A stretch of 64,000 nucleotides of DNA from Mycolicibacterium goodii. GTDB lineage: Bacteria > Actinomycetota > Actinomycetes > Mycobacteriales > Mycobacteriaceae. Positions 28,664-44,100 of the stretch are shown here, piece after piece. Location: contig NZ_CP092364.2 of the NCBI RefSeq assembly GCF_022370755.2, positions 6,262,001-6,326,000 on the forward strand, given 5' to 3'. Under the pieces are notes generated by a model. That model searched no databases, was not told the DNA's origin, and was given only the letters and a program-made list of their open reading frames with translations. The position numbers and the translations under genes are program-made. Numbering within the stretch: position 1 is the first letter of the stretch; each line of letters begins with the position of its first letter.

Positions 28664-31600
28664 TCAGGGGCGGATTCGCAGCGGTCCCGGCGTGTAGAGC
28701 CCGCTGTGGGTCTGTGAGCCGAAATCCAGTTCCGCAGGCGCCGCGTCGACGACGGTGTCGAACCTGCGCAGCGAGCCCCAGTCCTGACCCCAGTCCTTCG
28801 ACAGGTAGGTCGACATCACCGAGGCCCGCAGCAGCAGGTCGGTGATGCCGAGCAGGCCGCCGTTGAGGCCGTCCTGCCACGTGTCGGTGCTCTGCAGCTT
28901 GGCGTAGTAGTCCGGTGAGATGCGGAACTTCGGTACCTCGGTGACACCGTTGGCGTGCAGCATGGGTCGCTGGCACGGGAACGCCAGGCCCACGGCCCAG
29001 TCCAACAGCACGGGCTGATCCGAGCCGACGTACTCCTGCACCGACTGCAGTTCGGGAACCCGCGGCGGGGTCACGGCGATCCAGTCACCTTGGCTCAGCG
29101 ACAGATCCTCGGCGATGACGCGCACCGCCACGGCGTCGTCGGGAATCTCCGAGCGTGGGTAGCGCAGGTTGCGCCATGACGGCGTGGGTCCGACGTCGTA
29201 CGGTGAAACCCGGCCGGCGGGCACCAGATTGCCGTCCGGTCCGCGGCGCGCGTACTCCAGGTCGACGGTCTGACCGGTGGTCAGGCCGTTGGCGACGCTG
29301 GTCCCCGTGATGGTGCCCGCGGCGGTGATGACCACCAGCGGATGCGCGGCCCGTTCGGTCTCGTCGGGGGCAGGTAGTTCGTACCAGGCCGACGCGAGCT
29401 TGCTCTCCTGTTGTGTCTCGGTGGAGTACGTGCCCGCGACCGGGACCCGTGCCGGGTCGAGGCCGTAGGGCAGCGGCACCGTGGAGCCGTTGATGCCGGG
29501 CTCGTCGAGCCTGATCGGCTGGTTCCAGTCGTAGTCGGTGCCCGGTTGCGGATTGTTGAGGCGGATGGCCTCGGCGATGATGCGGTCGGGAACCCCGTCG
29601 GCCGAGAAGCCCTGCGGGTTCTCGCCGCCCAACGGGCCGAGCGGCCCGTACGCGCCCGGCAGCGGGTTCAGAAAGCCCGCGTTCGAATCCGGTTCCACCA
29701 GAACGTCGTCGGCCAGGCCGCAGCCACCGGCGAACGCGCGGATGTTGGCCCACCCGTTGGAGTACGTCGGGTACTGGCGCACCACCCCGATCGCCATCGA
29801 CGCCATCATCACCAAGACCATGAACCCGGCCGCCACCGGGATGGGGGCCGCGGTCAACCGGTCCACGATGCGCGATTCCGCGCGGCGCGTCAGATGCAGC
29901 CAGAACGCCCACAGCGCGGTGATCGCCGACAGCGCGAAGAAGATGGCGCTGACCTGGACACCGGCGATCTTCGGCACCGAATTGTTGAACGGCGCACCGA
30001 AGTTCGACACGTACCACCAGCCGTTGGTGGAGGCGAAACAGAACGCCAGCACGAACAACACGAGCGCCAGGAACGCCATCCGGTTGCGCGCGGACCGCAG
30101 GATCTTCGGCGACACCAGCACCGTCGCCAGCGCGGCCATCGCGCCGCCCACCGCGGCGAACAGCCCGAAGTGGTGGATCCACTTGGTCGGCGTGAACATC
30201 AGGAAGAACATGGTGGCGAAGATGATGCCCATCAGACGCCAGGCCGGTCCGCGTGCGACGCCCGCGACGCGCTTGCGCCGCAGCATCATGAACAGCGCCG
30301 GGAACAGGCACATCGCGGTGAAAACGAACGCCACACGTCGTGCGATCGCGCCGTCGGTGGTCGGCAGGATCAGGTAGTAGTAGCGCAGGTTCTCGGTCCA
30401 CCATTCCTGGCTCGGGCCGATCGCGGTGCGAATCTTGGTGGCCTCCAGCACCGTCGCCAGCGTCTGGTCGGCGAACACCACGGCCAGGATCACGGTGCCC
30501 GCGGCCAGCAGCGGCGCGAGAACCGGCCAGGTCCCGACCATGCGCCGGCGACGCATGATGATCCGCAGGATCGGACGGCCGCCCGCCAGCAGCGCGGCGA
30601 CGGCGATCAGACCGGTCGGCTGGATGCCGAGGGTGAACGCGGCCGTCGTGATCGCCAGCGCGGCGGGCGTGAGCCGGCCCGAGGTGACCGCGCGTTCGAT
30701 CAGCACGTAGGTGATGAGCGCGCCGGTGGCGATCTGCCCCTCGGGACGCAGGCCGTTGTTGAACGGCATCCACGCACCCAGCAGCACCAGGCCCGCGGCC
30801 CACATCGCCGCACGACTGCCCGCCACCGCGGGTCCGAGTCGGGGCAGCACCTCGCGTGACAGCAGCACCCAGCAGATCAGGGCACAGATGAGGTCCGGCA
30901 ACCGGATCCAGATGCTGGCGTCGCTCACCTTGGTCATGAGCGCCAGCACGTTGTAGTACCAGCCGAACGGATCCTCGGGGCTGCCGAACCAGCGGAAGTA
31001 GTTCGCCATGTAGCCGGCGTGTTCGGCCGTGCGCGCCATCTGCAGGATGTAGCCGTCGTCCGATGAGTTCGCGCCGATCACGTACCAGACGGCCATGCCG
31101 CCGACCACGACGCCGTCCACCGCGGTAACGGTGCGCCAGCGCGTCGGGATGAGGTGGTGCATGCGGCGCCCGTCGAGCCGGTCGAGACGCCACAACGCGA
31201 GCAGCGCGATGACGGTCGAGACGATCGCGAGCAGCATGGCGGCGAGCTTGAGCGCCGTGGGATGCGTCGTGAAGCGCGTGTCGATCTCCGCCGACACCGA
31301 AAGCCCCTGCGGGGCGGGGCCGGTGAGATCGGTGAACACACCCACGATGGCCGGGCGCAGGTTCGGATCCGGGTATCCGGTGCGCTGCGGTTGGCCCGCG
31401 TTCTCACCGGAAACCTGTGTGAGGCCGACGAAATCGGCATAGGTGCCGTCGAGGTTCGAGGTGATCTCGATGCGCTGACAGTCCGGCCCGGCCACGCGGT
31501 CGCGGCTCACGCTCGCGACCACGACGTTGCGGACGATCACGTCGACGCGGCTCTCGCTGACGTTGACCAGCATCGCGTTGAGCGCGGCGTCGCGGCCCTC

Positions 31601-31924
31601 GGCGGGTGCGGTGCCGAACAGCAGACCGCCCTCGGCGGGCATGTCGCGGACCACCGAGCACGGCACGGTCGCGGTGAGCTGCAGCGGGGCCTGCGAGATC
31701 AGCGGCGCGGTGACGTTGTCGAGCCGACCCTGCTGCGGCCAGTTCAGTGTGGCCGTGGTCTGGGTGACCGGCAGCAGCGGGATTGACACCGCGAGTACGA
31801 ATCCGAGCAGGCCCGCGATGGTGGCGACCCAGCGTGCGATCCGCACGTCCTTACCGGGGGCACTCGCGGCCACATCCATGGTGCCGTTCTCTCCGTTCAC
31901 GGCCACATCCGTGTTCCCGCTCAC
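28664..31924 (-). CDS. embB: Arabinosyltransferase EmbB (ethambutol target)
   Basis: GT-C membrane arabinosyltransferase that, with EmbA, adds alpha-(1->3) branches in arabinogalactan. The 1086-aa protein has the family pattern of about 15 membrane helices and a C-terminal carbohydrate-binding region. The catalytic loop [20 protein letters not shown] carries the Asp pair, and its QMAR Met corresponds to Mtb Met306, the ethambutol-resistance hot spot. GTG 31924 overlaps the embA TGA by four bases; the frame also extends to 31957. It is the last gene of the embCAB run. Confidence 0.95.
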   Translation of the reverse strand: MSGNTDVAVNGENGTMDVAASAPGKDVRIARWVATIAGLLGFVLAVSIPLLPVTQTTATLNWPQQGRLDNVTAPLISQAPLQLTATVPCSVVRDMPAEGGLLFGTAPAEGRDAALNAMLVNVSESRVDVIVRNVVVASVSRDRVAGPDCQRIEITSNLDGTYADFVGLTQVSGENAGQPQRTGYPDPNLRPAIVGVFTDLTGPAPQGLSVSAEIDTRFTTHPTALKLAAMLLAIVSTVIALLALWRLDRLDGRRMHHLIPTRWRTVTAVDGVVVGGMAVWYVIGANSSDDGYILQMARTAEHAGYMANYFRWFGSPEDPFGWYYNVLALMTKVSDASIWIRLPDLICALICWVLLSREVLPRLGPAVAGSRAAMWAAGLVLLGAWMPFNNGLRPEGQIATGALITYVLIERAVTSGRLTPAALAITTAAFTLGIQPTGLIAVAALLAGGRPILRIIMRRRRMVGTWPVLAPLLAAGTVILAVVFADQTLATVLEATKIRTAIGPSQEWWTENLRYYYLILPTTDGAIARRVAFVFTAMCLFPALFMMLRRKRVAGVARGPAWRLMGIIFATMFFLMFTPTKWIHHFGLFAAVGGAMAALATVLVSPKILRSARNRMAFLALVLFVLAFCFASTNGWWYVSNFGAPFNNSVPKIAGVQVSAIFFALSAITALWAFWLHLTRRAESRIVDRLTAAPIPVAAGFMVLVMMASMAIGVVRQYPTYSNGWANIRAFAGGCGLADDVLVEPDSNAGFLNPLPGAYGPLGPLGGENPQGFSADGVPDRIIAEAIRLNNPQPGTDYDWNQPIRLDEPGINGSTVPLPYGLDPARVPVAGTYSTETQQESKLASAWYELPAPDETERAAHPLVVITAAGTITGTSVANGLTTGQTVDLEYARRGPDGNLVPAGRVSPYDVGPTPSWRNLRYPRSEIPDDAVAVRVIAEDLSLSQGDWIAVTPPRVPELQSVQEYVGSDQPVLLDWAVGLAFPCQRPMLHANGVTEVPKFRISPDYYAKLQSTDTWQDGLNGGLLGITDLLLRASVMSTYLSKDWGQDWGSLRRFDTVVDAAPAELDFGSQTHSGLYTPGPLRIRP

Positions 31925-34900
31925 GGGAGGGCCCTGATCGGTCCGCCGCGACTCCATCCGAACACTCGCGTCGATCCTTCCTCGATGGCGGCCGTGGGCG
32001 CCTGCTCCTGCGGTACCACCCGGATGTAGCGCTCGATCGAGCCCCAGTCGCGGTACCAGTCGTCACGCAGATAGGTGGGAATCGCCTCCGTGCGCAACAG
32101 CGCCTGGATGAACAGGAACGGCCCGCCGTCGGCGGCGGACTGCCACTGGTTGGACGAGACCACCATCTGCTTGAAGTTGGGGATGATCCGGTACTCGGGC
32201 AACTCGGCGACACCGAGTCGCTCGGCGAACGGTCGCTGGCACGGGAAGTTCGCGGCCGTGGCGATGTCCATGAGCACCGGGGTCTGGGTGCCGAGGTAAT
32301 CCTGGGCGGTCTGCAGCACCGGTACGCGCGGCGGTGTGAACGCGAACCACTGGTCCTCGGACAGGTTGGGATCGTCGGCGACGATGCGCGCGACGTTGGC
32401 CTCCGGTGGCGCCCACGCGAGCGGGAACCGCAGGTTGCGCCAAGCCTTCTGCTGGAAGATGTCGATCGGCTGCACCTCGGACAGCGCCTGGTAGGAGCCG
32501 TCGGGCCGGTGCACGCCCCACTGCAGCTTGAGCGACTGACCGTAGTTGAACGAGCCGTCTTCCTCGTAGTACCAGATGGCGCCCGCCGCGGCGACGGTCA
32601 CGAGCGGCCGGTCCGGTGTGCGTGGCGGCAACTGGTACCAGGCCGACGTGGCCTTGGCGGCCACGGTGTTCTCGCCGTAGCTGCCCATGACGGGCGTGCG
32701 GGCCGGGTCGAGACCGAAGGGCAGGAACACCCGCGAGCCGTTGACGCCCTCGGGGCCGTAGCCGCCGCCGGTGCCCGCGGCGTAGCCGATGCCGATGTTG
32801 GGCTTGTCGACCGGGCCGTCCGAGTTCGGGGTGCCCGGGTTGGCCGCGACGGGCTCGGCGGGTTCGAGGGTGTCGCTGACGCCGTTCGGCGTGAAGCCGA
32901 CGGGGTCCTCGCCGCCGAGCGGGCCGTACTCGCCGAAGCGCTGGCCCGGAACCGGTTGCAGCATGCCCTCGTTGGGGTCGGCCTCGACCAGCACGGCATC
33001 GGCCATGGCGCAGCTCTCGCCGGACAGGCCCGCGCGCAGCGCGGCGATGCTGGCCGAACCCGTGGTGTAGACGGGGTAGCGGCCCACGGTGGCCTTGACC
33101 ATGGAGCCGAGTTCGAGCACCACCATGATGGTCGCGACGATGAGCAGCGGCGTCGACGCGAGCGCGCGGTTGCGGCCGGTGTCGGCGACCTCGGTGTGCC
33201 CGGCGTAGTCCATGCGGAAGTGCAGCCAGCCGACGAGCAGACCGCCCGCGATGGCCAGCACCAGGAAGATCGTCGTGACCGGGTAACCGAAGATCACCGG
33301 TTGTTTGTCGAACCACGGCACGCCGTAGTTGCCGACGTAGAACCAGCCGTTGAGGCCCGAGGTGGCCCACGCCAGGATGAACAGCAGCGCGGTCACGTAC
33401 AGCGCCAGGTTGCGTCGGCTGTGCAGCCCCACCCGCGCGAACGCGAACGCCGTGACACCGCCCAGCGCGCCGGCCAGACCCGCGAACGCGCCGAACTGGA
33501 TCGCCCACTTGGTCGGGGTCACGATCAGCAGCAGCAGGCCGATCGCGGTCGACCCGGTCAACCGCCACAGCGGCCCGCTGACCGCGCCGGGCACTCGGCC
33601 GCGGCGCAACGACACCATGATCAGCCCGAACAGGCACAGCAGCAGCACCAGCACCGCGAACCGGCGCGTCAGCGAGCCGTCGACGCTGTCCTCGACCGTG
33701 AGGAAGTAGTACCGCAGGAATTCCTGGTACCAGGGGATGGTCGGTCCGACGACGTACTTGATGCGCACCGCCTCGGCGACCGTGGCCAGGGTCTGGTCGC
33801 GGAAGATGATCACGAAGACCAGCGCGGCCGACGCCGCGAGCGGGGCGAGCGCGGCGAGGATCCCGGTGGCCGCGCGGCGCGCGCTCACGACGCGTCCGAT
33901 GGCGCGTGCGCCGACCAGCAGTGGCGCCAGCGCGATCAGGCCCTGCGGGGCGAGCGTGACCGAGAACATCGCGATGACGATCGCGACGGCCGCCGGCCAG
34001 AGCCGCCGCGTGCCGATGGAGTTCTCGACGAGCATCCACACCGCGATCACGGCGAACGCGATGAGCGGTTCGGGCCGCAACCCGTTGTTGAACGGCAGCC
34101 ACGCGGCGAGGAACGTCGCACCCGCGGTGAGCATCGCCACTCGGTTGGCGGCGACGCGCCTGCCGATGCGGGGCAGTACGCAGCGGCTGATGAGAAGCCA
34201 CGTCGCGATCGCGGCGGCGGTGGCGGGCAGCCGCAGCCACACGCTGTCGGTGCTGATCGCGGCCAGATGCGCCAGCACGCTCTGGTACCAGTCGAACGGG
34301 GCCTCGGAGGCGCCGAAATAGCGGTAGTAGTTCGTCGTGTACCCGGCGTCGGCCGCGACCCGGGCGATGGTCGTGTTGTAGCCGTCGTCGGACGTTGGCG
34401 CTCCGACGATGTGCCACACGAGCAGTCCGCCGATCACACCGGCGTCGGTCAGCCAGGTCCACACGCCGACACGGCCGCGGGTGCGTGGCGGGCGTCTGCG
34501 CCAGCCGCGGTCCAGCAGCGCCAGCGCGACGAGTGACGCGATGACGCAGCCGACGCCGAGCACCATCACGGCGGTCTTCAGCAGGGTCGGCGACGTGATG
34601 AAGCGGGTGTCGACGTCGATGCGGGCCGACAACCCGGGCTGGGCAGGCACCTTGAGGTCGGTGAAGACGCCGGCGACCTGAGGCCGCTTGTCGACCGGCA
34701 GGGTTCCGTTGGCGCCGGGGATGCCGACGAAGTCGGCGCCGACCGTGGCCACATCGGCCCACACGTGGATCTGGCTGCATGCGCCGGAGTCGACCGCATC
34801 GCGCGGCGCGACCGCCGCGACGGTGTCGCGGAACGCGACGTAGACGACGTCGGCGTTGGCGCGGACGAACATGCCGTTGCGGCCGGCCTCGATGCCTCCC

Positions 34901-35211
34901 GCCGGATTGGTGGAGAACACCACGCCGCCGTCGGCGGGAAGCTCGGCCACGGTGCGGCACGGGATCGTGACGTCCAGCGCCCGCGGCGCCCCGGCCACCA
35001 GCGGCGCCGTCACCTCGGTGACGTTCCCGTCGGCGTTCGTGCCCTGCGGCCACTGGATGGTCGCGGTGGTCTCCTCCACCGGGAGCAGCGGAACCAGACC
35101 GCACAACACCACGCCCGCGATGCCGGCGACGACAGCGATCAGGCGTGCGATGCGGGACGGTTCGGTCACTGCGTCATCTGCTGTTCGCTCACGTCGTTCA
35201 TCGCCCGGCAC
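31921..35211 (-). CDS. embA: Arabinosyltransferase EmbA
   Basis: Partner of EmbB in arabinogalactan arabinan branching. The 1096-aa protein is closely similar to the Mtb enzyme along its length: [17 protein letters not shown] near the start, the acidic loop [54 protein letters not shown], and the CBM end with [14 protein letters not shown] 35211 is used, but no clear ribosome site is visible; GTG 35169 ([10 protein letters not shown]) is an alternative. It is separated from embC by about 90 bases. Confidence 0.95.
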   Translation of the reverse strand: MPGDERRERTADDAVTEPSRIARLIAVVAGIAGVVLCGLVPLLPVEETTATIQWPQGTNADGNVTEVTAPLVAGAPRALDVTIPCRTVAELPADGGVVFSTNPAGGIEAGRNGMFVRANADVVYVAFRDTVAAVAPRDAVDSGACSQIHVWADVATVGADFVGIPGANGTLPVDKRPQVAGVFTDLKVPAQPGLSARIDVDTRFITSPTLLKTAVMVLGVGCVIASLVALALLDRGWRRRPPRTRGRVGVWTWLTDAGVIGGLLVWHIVGAPTSDDGYNTTIARVAADAGYTTNYYRYFGASEAPFDWYQSVLAHLAAISTDSVWLRLPATAAAIATWLLISRCVLPRIGRRVAANRVAMLTAGATFLAAWLPFNNGLRPEPLIAFAVIAVWMLVENSIGTRRLWPAAVAIVIAMFSVTLAPQGLIALAPLLVGARAIGRVVSARRAATGILAALAPLAASAALVFVIIFRDQTLATVAEAVRIKYVVGPTIPWYQEFLRYYFLTVEDSVDGSLTRRFAVLVLLLCLFGLIMVSLRRGRVPGAVSGPLWRLTGSTAIGLLLLIVTPTKWAIQFGAFAGLAGALGGVTAFAFARVGLHSRRNLALYVTALLFILAWATSGLNGWFYVGNYGVPWFDKQPVIFGYPVTTIFLVLAIAGGLLVGWLHFRMDYAGHTEVADTGRNRALASTPLLIVATIMVVLELGSMVKATVGRYPVYTTGSASIAALRAGLSGESCAMADAVLVEADPNEGMLQPVPGQRFGEYGPLGGEDPVGFTPNGVSDTLEPAEPVAANPGTPNSDGPVDKPNIGIGYAAGTGGGYGPEGVNGSRVFLPFGLDPARTPVMGSYGENTVAAKATSAWYQLPPRTPDRPLVTVAAAGAIWYYEEDGSFNYGQSLKLQWGVHRPDGSYQALSEVQPIDIFQQKAWRNLRFPLAWAPPEANVARIVADDPNLSEDQWFAFTPPRVPVLQTAQDYLGTQTPVLMDIATAANFPCQRPFAERLGVAELPEYRIIPNFKQMVVSSNQWQSAADGGPFLFIQALLRTEAIPTYLRDDWYRDWGSIERYIRVVPQEQAPTAAIEEGSTRVFGWSRGGPIRALP

Positions 35212-35301
35212 GAGGCTCGATGGTATGCGACCCGGATGAGAGCGTCGGCCACGCGGGCGCGCGTCGGCTCACGCGGTGTACCGCGGATGTCGGCTCAGCC
35301 C

Positions 35302-38300
35302 TCAGCTCAGCCGCAGCGGTGCGGGGCTCCACAGGCCGCCACGGGTGGCCGTGCCGAGGTCGAGCCGGGCCGGTTCGGCGTCGGGGTACCACGGCGTCAG
35401 TCGCTGCAGCGAGCCCCAGTCGCGGAACCAGTCGTCCTTGAGGTAGGTCGGCACCGACAACGGGCGCAGCAGCAGCTCGGTGATGCCGAGCGGGCCGCCG
35501 CCGAGATAGTCCATGACCGGCGAGTTGGCCTCGGCACCGAACCGGTCCGGCAGGATGCGCCACTTGGGCACCTCGATGACGCCGTAGCGGTGACCGAATG
35601 GCCGCTGGCACGGGAACGCCAGGCCCACGAGCCAGTCGAGCAGCACCGGATCGGACGAGCCGACGACGTCCTGCAGCGTGCGCAGCTCGGGGATGCGCGG
35701 CGGGGTCAGCGCGATCCAGTGCTGCGGCGCGAGGTCGTCGTCGGTGGCGACGAGCCGGATCTGGGTGGCCTCCGGGGGGATCGCGCTCATCGGGGCGCGC
35801 AGGTTCCGCCACGCGGGCGCGGCGCCGACGTCACCGAAGGTGATGCTGCCGCCGGGCTCGTTGGCCGCGGCCTGCTCGTCGGTGGCCCACTGGACCGTCA
35901 CTTCGCCCTGGTCGAACCGCCCGGCGGCCGACACCACGAGCAGCGGGCCCGCCTGATCACGGTCGGGCAACCGGTACCACGCCGAGCGCAGCACCGCGGG
36001 CTGCTGCGTCCCTGCCCGCCAGGAGCCGAGCACCGGGGTGGTGGCGGGGTTCAAGCCGTACGGCAGGCGCGCGCGTGATCCGTTGATGCCGGCCGCGGCC
36101 GTCGTGCCGCCTTCGGTGCCGACCTCGGTGCTGGTGACCACACCGGAGGCGCTGTCGGCGAAGTTGTCGGTGCCCGGCTGCTCCATGACGGGGTCGGCCG
36201 AGACGTCGGACGGGATGCCGTTGGGGCCGAAACCCAGCGACGTGACCGCGCCGAGCGCCTGGCCGGGCGGTTCCCCGATCGGGCTCAGCATGCCCGCGTT
36301 GGCGTTCTGTTCGACCATCACGTCGTTGGCCAGACCGCAGGTCTTGCCGGTCAGCGCGTTCAGATTGGAGCGGCCCACCGACCAGGCCGGGTACTGGTTG
36401 ATCATGCCCAGCGTCAGCGAGACCACCTCGAACACCACGAGTGCCCAGGTGGCAACCGCAAGCGGGGCGCCGAGGAGGCGTTGCCAGGGGCGCTGCGGTC
36501 TGACCGGTGCGGCGTCGCGGCCGCTGAAGTGGAACCACGCCGCGACCAGCAGCGTGAGCACCGAGAAGCCCAGCAGGATCGTGGTGAAGCCGAACTTGAA
36601 CTCGGGGAACGAGTTGGACCACGGCACGCCGAAGTTGGACACGTACCACCAGCCGTTGACGGTCGCGAACGACAGCGCCGTCACGAACAGCACGGCAGCG
36701 GTGAACACCGCCCGGTTGCGCCGCGACTTCATCGCGGTCGCGGCGACCGCGACGGCAGCCAGCGCGCCGAGCGATCCGGCCAGCCCCGCGAACACGCCGA
36801 AGTGGTGGGTCCACTTGGTGGGCGTGAACATCATCGCCAGGAACGAGATGATCGTGATGCCGATGATGCGCCGGCTGGGGCCCAGCGCGGTTCCCGGGAT
36901 GCGGTCCTTGCGCAGCGCCATCGCGATCGAGACCGCGAGCGCGAGCAGCAGCGTGAGCACCCCGAAGCGCCGCGCCACCGAGCCGTCCGGGCTGGTGGTG
37001 AACAGGCGCGAGTAGCGGATGTGCTCGTCGAACCAGGCCAGGCTCGGGCCGACGGCCGATTTGAAGCTGCTGGCCTGCAGTTCGGCGGCCAGCGTCTGAT
37101 CGCGGAAAATCAGGAAGATCGTGACGGTGCCCGCCGCGGCGATCGGGGCCAGAAGCGCCCAGTATCCGAAACGCGACGTGTGCGCGGCCACAATGGTTTT
37201 CAGTGGTCCGATGGCCACCAGCAGGGCGCCGATCGCGGCGATACCGGTGGGGCCGGAGAACAACGTGAGCGCGCCGATGATGATCGCGACGGCCACCGGC
37301 AACAGTCGGCTGGTGGCGACACCGCGCTCCACCGAGCACCACGTGAGCAGGATGCCGAGCGCGATGATCGGTTCGGGCCGCAACCCGTTGTTCAGCGGCA
37401 GCCAGAAGGCCAGGAACAGTCCCGCCGCGGTCCATGCCGCGGCGCGGCTGTGTTTGGCGGCCGTTCCGAGGCGCGGGATGACCTCGCGGCTGATCACCCA
37501 CCAGCAGGCCAGGCCCATCAACAGCGTCGGGAAGCGCATCCACACGCTGGCCGTGGACACGTGGGCCCACAGCGCGAGCAGGTCGTAGTACCAGCCGAAG
37601 GGTGCCTCGGGCGTGCCGAACCACCGGTAGTAGTTGGCCATGTAGCCGGCGTTCTCCGACACCCGGGCCATGGTGAGGATGTAGCCGTCGTCGGCGGTGT
37701 TGGCGCCGACGAAGTGCCACCACACGAGCATCGCGCTGACCAGCCCGTCCAGGGGCGTCATCGACCACCATCGTGACGGCAGGAACCGCTTGTGGCGCCG
37801 GCCGTCCGCGCAGTCCAGCACGTGCAGCGCGCCGAGAGCGATGACCGTCATCGCCACACCGACGATCATCGCGAGAAGTTTCGCCCACGTCGGTGAGGTG
37901 CTGTAGCGGGTGTCGACGGTTGCCGAGAACCGCAGGCCGTCGGGCGCGGGTCCGGACAGGTCGGTGAAGACGCCGACGATCTGTGGGCGGAAGTCGTAGC
38001 CGCCGCGCTCACCGCGCAGCGGTTCGCCGGGGTTCGGGTCGTCGGCGCCCTGTGTGAGGCCGACGAACTCAGCCGTCACCTTGTCGGCGTGCGCGGTGAA
38101 CGTCAACTCGCGGCACGCCGGGCTCAGCACCTCGTCGAGCGGTGCGCTGACCACCGGTGTGTTGCGCACGATGACCGTGAGGTCGTTGTTGATGCGCTCG
38201 ATCAGCAGGCCGCGGTCGATCGCCTTGGGCGCCTGCTTGGGAACCGTCGACAGCAGCACGCTGCGGTTACGGTTCTCCGGGCCCACCAGGCCCGCCGCGG

Positions 38301-38559
38301 CCTGGCACGGCACGCTGATGTCAAGGTCGGTCGCGACGTAACCGATCAGGGGCGCGTCGACGCTCTGCCAGACGCCGTTCTGCGGCCAGTTCAGTTGGGC
38401 GGTGGTCTGCTCGACCGGCAGCAGCGGCGTCGCCACCGCCAGCACGGTGCCGAGAAGACCGGCGATGATCGCGACGAGCCGCGCGGTGCGGTGGTTGCTG
38501 CCACCGGCTGCATGCGGTCCGGTCACGGGCTTCGATGCTAACGGGGTATCAGTGGCCAT
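35302..38559 (-). CDS. embC: Arabinosyltransferase EmbC
   Basis: Extends the arabinan of lipoarabinomannan; ethambutol target. The 1085-aa protein starts [14 protein letters not shown] and then follows Mtb EmbC closely: [20 protein letters not shown], the catalytic loop [20 protein letters not shown], and [21 protein letters not shown] 38559 has GGAG five bases upstream and overlaps the end of aftA by 11 bases, so aftA and embC are translationally coupled. The frame extends 14 codons further upstream inside aftA. Confidence 0.96.
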   Translation of the reverse strand: MATDTPLASKPVTGPHAAGGSNHRTARLVAIIAGLLGTVLAVATPLLPVEQTTAQLNWPQNGVWQSVDAPLIGYVATDLDISVPCQAAAGLVGPENRNRSVLLSTVPKQAPKAIDRGLLIERINNDLTVIVRNTPVVSAPLDEVLSPACRELTFTAHADKVTAEFVGLTQGADDPNPGEPLRGERGGYDFRPQIVGVFTDLSGPAPDGLRFSATVDTRYSTSPTWAKLLAMIVGVAMTVIALGALHVLDCADGRRHKRFLPSRWWSMTPLDGLVSAMLVWWHFVGANTADDGYILTMARVSENAGYMANYYRWFGTPEAPFGWYYDLLALWAHVSTASVWMRFPTLLMGLACWWVISREVIPRLGTAAKHSRAAAWTAAGLFLAFWLPLNNGLRPEPIIALGILLTWCSVERGVATSRLLPVAVAIIIGALTLFSGPTGIAAIGALLVAIGPLKTIVAAHTSRFGYWALLAPIAAAGTVTIFLIFRDQTLAAELQASSFKSAVGPSLAWFDEHIRYSRLFTTSPDGSVARRFGVLTLLLALAVSIAMALRKDRIPGTALGPSRRIIGITIISFLAMMFTPTKWTHHFGVFAGLAGSLGALAAVAVAATAMKSRRNRAVFTAAVLFVTALSFATVNGWWYVSNFGVPWSNSFPEFKFGFTTILLGFSVLTLLVAAWFHFSGRDAAPVRPQRPWQRLLGAPLAVATWALVVFEVVSLTLGMINQYPAWSVGRSNLNALTGKTCGLANDVMVEQNANAGMLSPIGEPPGQALGAVTSLGFGPNGIPSDVSADPVMEQPGTDNFADSASGVVTSTEVGTEGGTTAAAGINGSRARLPYGLNPATTPVLGSWRAGTQQPAVLRSAWYRLPDRDQAGPLLVVSAAGRFDQGEVTVQWATDEQAAANEPGGSITFGDVGAAPAWRNLRAPMSAIPPEATQIRLVATDDDLAPQHWIALTPPRIPELRTLQDVVGSSDPVLLDWLVGLAFPCQRPFGHRYGVIEVPKWRILPDRFGAEANSPVMDYLGGGPLGITELLLRPLSVPTYLKDDWFRDWGSLQRLTPWYPDAEPARLDLGTATRGGLWSPAPLRLS

Positions 38560-40459
38560 CGGTCTCCGGCTTTCCCCCGGGTTTCCTGATCGCGAGCACA
38601 AACGGACCGTGGTCGGACACGTCGAACCTCGGATCGTCGAACAATGCCGAGTCCAGTTCGACGTGGTACCGGCGCACGTTGGGTTGGTTGGGATACACGT
38701 CGGAGGCCAGGCGCAGCGTGTAGGTGTTGTTGGCGCCGTGACGCATCAGGAACACCGTCGGCGGCTGCCACGGCAGTTCGTCGAGTGCGGCGATGAAGTC
38801 GTCGGCCGAGCCGAGCGTGGCCCAGCCCTCGATCGCGGCGGCGCGCTTGTCGAACTGCGCGAGCGGGTTGGCGTAGTGCGAGGTGAGCCCCTGGAATCCG
38901 TAGTACGGGTAGAAGGACAGGAAGCTGTAGTCGGCCGTGAGCACCACGGTCTGGTTGCGGGGGACGCCGGTGACCTCGAGGATCCTGGCGTCGACCTCGC
39001 GGTAGTAGCGCTCGGCGCCCGGTGGTCGGCGGTCGGCGCGCTGGCCGGTGCCGTCGGTGTCGGTGTAGGCGACGTTGATGTCGGGTCGCAGCACGTCGGG
39101 GATGTCCTGGCTGAACGTGACGGCGCCGATCGCACCGACCGCGGTCGCGGCGGCGACGATGCGGCGCGCGGTCTGTTCCTGGTAGCGGCGCGCGATCGCG
39201 AGCGTCGCCTCGATGAACCCGAACGCGCCTGCCGTCGTGAGGAGCACGGTGAGCGTGGGCTGCAGGCGGAAGGACAGCAGCGTGGTGCCTGCCAGTGTGG
39301 TGAGCATCGACAGCAGCGACCACGCGTACACCGCCAGCACGGCCACCGCGAGTGCTCCGGCGCGCGTCGAGGTGCGGGCGCGCACCACCAGCCACACGGT
39401 GCCGAGCATGCACAGCGCGCCGTGCAGGGTCAGACTCAGCATCGGGAAGTGTAGCTCTGCGCCGGCATCGGGCAGGTAGTGCTGTGCGGTTCCGGAATCG
39501 GCCGGTTCGCCGCGCATCGCGGCCAGCAGGTAGGGGCCCCACGTGATGAGCGCGATGGCACCGGAGATCACCGCGATGACCGCGAGCCGCAGCAGCGGGT
39601 CGATGTGCCTGCGGGCCACGGCCACGCACAGCGCCATGATCGTCAGCGTGAATGCCGCGTACGCCAGCAGCAGCGTGTAGAACAGCGCTGCGACGCCGAG
39701 GAAGATGCCGACGCCGATGATCGCGGCCCAACCGCCGCCTCGGGTACGCGCGCCGTCGCCGGCCGTGCTCCTCGCGTGCGCACGAAGCCCGGACCATGCG
39801 AGCACGAACACCGGCGGCAACAGCACGGTGATGATCGCGGCATACGGCTCGGTGGAGGCGTACGCCAGCATCGCCGCGGTGCTCGCGGCGGTCGCGACCA
39901 GTGCGTACTCGAACCGGATCATCGCCGCCCACAACACAAGTGCGAGTGCGACGGCGATGGTGATGGACACGATCGACCAGGGTTTGAACATCTCCCACGC
40001 CGGCGTGCCGGTGGCCGCGGCGATCCGGCCGCCCAGCCAGAACCACCCCGCGGGATAGAACGGCGGCAGGCCGATGTAGGTCATGTCGTGCAGACCGGGG
40101 CTGTCGGTGAGGCGGGTCAGGTACTCGGTGCGGAACTGCTGGTCGACCGACACCCCGAACAGGTAGAGCTTGGTCGCACCGAGCGGCATCGCGAGCGTCA
40201 CCACCGAGAACGCCGAGATGAACGCAAGCGCACCCAACCGCGCCAGTGTCCTGCGGCCACGGCGCCAGAGCAGCCCCGACGCGAACAAGCCTGCCAGACA
40301 ACCGAATTGGCCCACCGTGGTGAGCGCGTGCAGCTGATTGGAAGTGTTGTAGGCGGGCCACTCGACGCGGGCGATCGCCACGATCGCCACGCCGGCGACG
40401 GCCGAGGCCATCAGCACGGCGAGCGCCATCTGGCCGAGAACCCTGGCCGCCACCGGCAT
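38549..40459 (-). CDS. aftA: Arabinofuranosyltransferase AftA (primes galactan)
   Basis: GT-C membrane enzyme that transfers the first arabinofuranose from decaprenylphosphoryl-arabinose onto galactan. The 636-aa protein contains [39 protein letters not shown] and the conserved soluble end [23 protein letters not shown] 40459 overlaps the dprE2 TGA (ATGA); the longer frame to 40540 would run into dprE2. The order dprE2-aftA-embCAB is as in Mtb. Confidence 0.95.
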   Translation of the reverse strand: MPVAARVLGQMALAVLMASAVAGVAIVAIARVEWPAYNTSNQLHALTTVGQFGCLAGLFASGLLWRRGRRTLARLGALAFISAFSVVTLAMPLGATKLYLFGVSVDQQFRTEYLTRLTDSPGLHDMTYIGLPPFYPAGWFWLGGRIAAATGTPAWEMFKPWSIVSITIAVALALVLWAAMIRFEYALVATAASTAAMLAYASTEPYAAIITVLLPPVFVLAWSGLRAHARSTAGDGARTRGGGWAAIIGVGIFLGVAALFYTLLLAYAAFTLTIMALCVAVARRHIDPLLRLAVIAVISGAIALITWGPYLLAAMRGEPADSGTAQHYLPDAGAELHFPMLSLTLHGALCMLGTVWLVVRARTSTRAGALAVAVLAVYAWSLLSMLTTLAGTTLLSFRLQPTLTVLLTTAGAFGFIEATLAIARRYQEQTARRIVAAATAVGAIGAVTFSQDIPDVLRPDINVAYTDTDGTGQRADRRPPGAERYYREVDARILEVTGVPRNQTVVLTADYSFLSFYPYYGFQGLTSHYANPLAQFDKRAAAIEGWATLGSADDFIAALDELPWQPPTVFLMRHGANNTYTLRLASDVYPNQPNVRRYHVELDSALFDDPRFDVSDHGPFVLAIRKPGGKPETDGH

Positions 40460-41223
40460 CAGATGGGGAGCTTGCGGAAGATGGGCCGCGGAATGTGCCG
40501 CAACACCATCATCACGTACCGGAATGCGCCTGGCGCCCAAACCAGTTCCTTGCCTTTCGCAGACGCGGTGACCGCGAGGTCGGCCACGTACTCCTTGTCC
40601 ACGGTCAGCGGGGCCTCTTTGACATGTGCGCTCATCCGGGTGCGTACCTGGCCGGGGCGGATCACCAGCACGCGCACGCCGAACTCGCGCAGCGCTTCGC
40701 CAAGGCCGAGGTAGAAGCCGTCGAGGCCGGCCTTGGTGGAGCCGTACACGAAGTTGGAGCGGCGTACCCGCTCACCGGCGGCCGAGCTCATCGCGATGAT
40801 CTGCCCGAACCCCTGTGCCCGCATCTTCTCGCCGAGCAGCACGCCCACCGACACCGCGGCGGTGTAGTTGACCCCGGCGATCTGCACGGCCTTGCGCTGG
40901 TTCTGCCACAGCTCCTCGGCGTCGCCGAGCAGCCCGAACGCGACGATCGCCACGTCGACATCTCCGCCGGCGAACGCCTGCTCGATCACCGCCGGGTGGC
41001 TGTCGGTGTCGAGCGCGTCGAAATCGATCACGTCCACCGCGCTCGCACCGGCGTTGCGCATCTGCTCGATGGCCGCGTCGCGGCCGGGATCTCCCGGCAG
41101 CGCGGCCAGCACGATGCGCGCCGACGCGTTGCGCAGATAGCGCTCACAGATCGCCAGCCCGATCTCGGAGGTGCCGCCGAGCAGCAGGATCGTCTGGGGG
41201 TTACCTACGGCGTCGAACACCAT
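40459..41223 (-). CDS. dprE2: DprE2, decaprenylphosphoryl-2-keto-erythro-pentose reductase
   Basis: NADH-dependent short-chain dehydrogenase that reduces the keto intermediate made by DprE1 to decaprenylphosphoryl-arabinose. It has 254 aa, the same as Mtb. The nucleotide motif is [13 protein letters not shown] and the catalytic pair lies in [11 protein letters not shown], with [13 protein letters not shown] carrying the serine. Unlike Mtb, dprE1 is not directly upstream: furA-katG and a hairpin intervene, so dprE2-aftA-emb probably start from a promoter in 41224-41303. Confidence 0.95.
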   Translation of the reverse strand: MVFDAVGNPQTILLLGGTSEIGLAICERYLRNASARIVLAALPGDPGRDAAIEQMRNAGASAVDVIDFDALDTDSHPAVIEQAFAGGDVDVAIVAFGLLGDAEELWQNQRKAVQIAGVNYTAAVSVGVLLGEKMRAQGFGQIIAMSSAAGERVRRSNFVYGSTKAGLDGFYLGLGEALREFGVRVLVIRPGQVRTRMSAHVKEAPLTVDKEYVADLAVTASAKGKELVWAPGAFRYVMMVLRHIPRPIFRKLPI

Positions 41224-41303
41224 CTAGTGCAGCTCCAAGCCTCGGGGACATCGTGACGAGGGTACCGTGCGGTGCAAAGCGCGAGCCCGGCGCTCGAGCC
41301 GGA

Positions 41304-41336
41304 ACGCCCAGGCCGACCCGGAGTCGGCCTGGGCGT
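41304..41336 (-). terminator. Hairpin terminator behind katG
   Basis: A perfect 14-bp stem (41304-41317 with 41323-41336) with a five-base loop lies 16 bases after the katG stop and about 80 bases before the dprE2 start on the minus strand. No U-tract follows. It should reduce read-through from furA-katG into the arabinan genes. Confidence 0.7.
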
Positions 41337-41352
41337 CCAGGTGTGAGATGCG

Positions 41353-44068
<2,716 letters not shown>

Positions 44069-44100
44069 GAATAAAGTTCTCGCCCGTTGGACGGGCTGTG

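Noticed and set aside
31783..34536. 917-aa plus-strand frame opposite embA and embB
   Set aside because: Composition typical of an antisense shadow, and it crosses the embA-embB junction.
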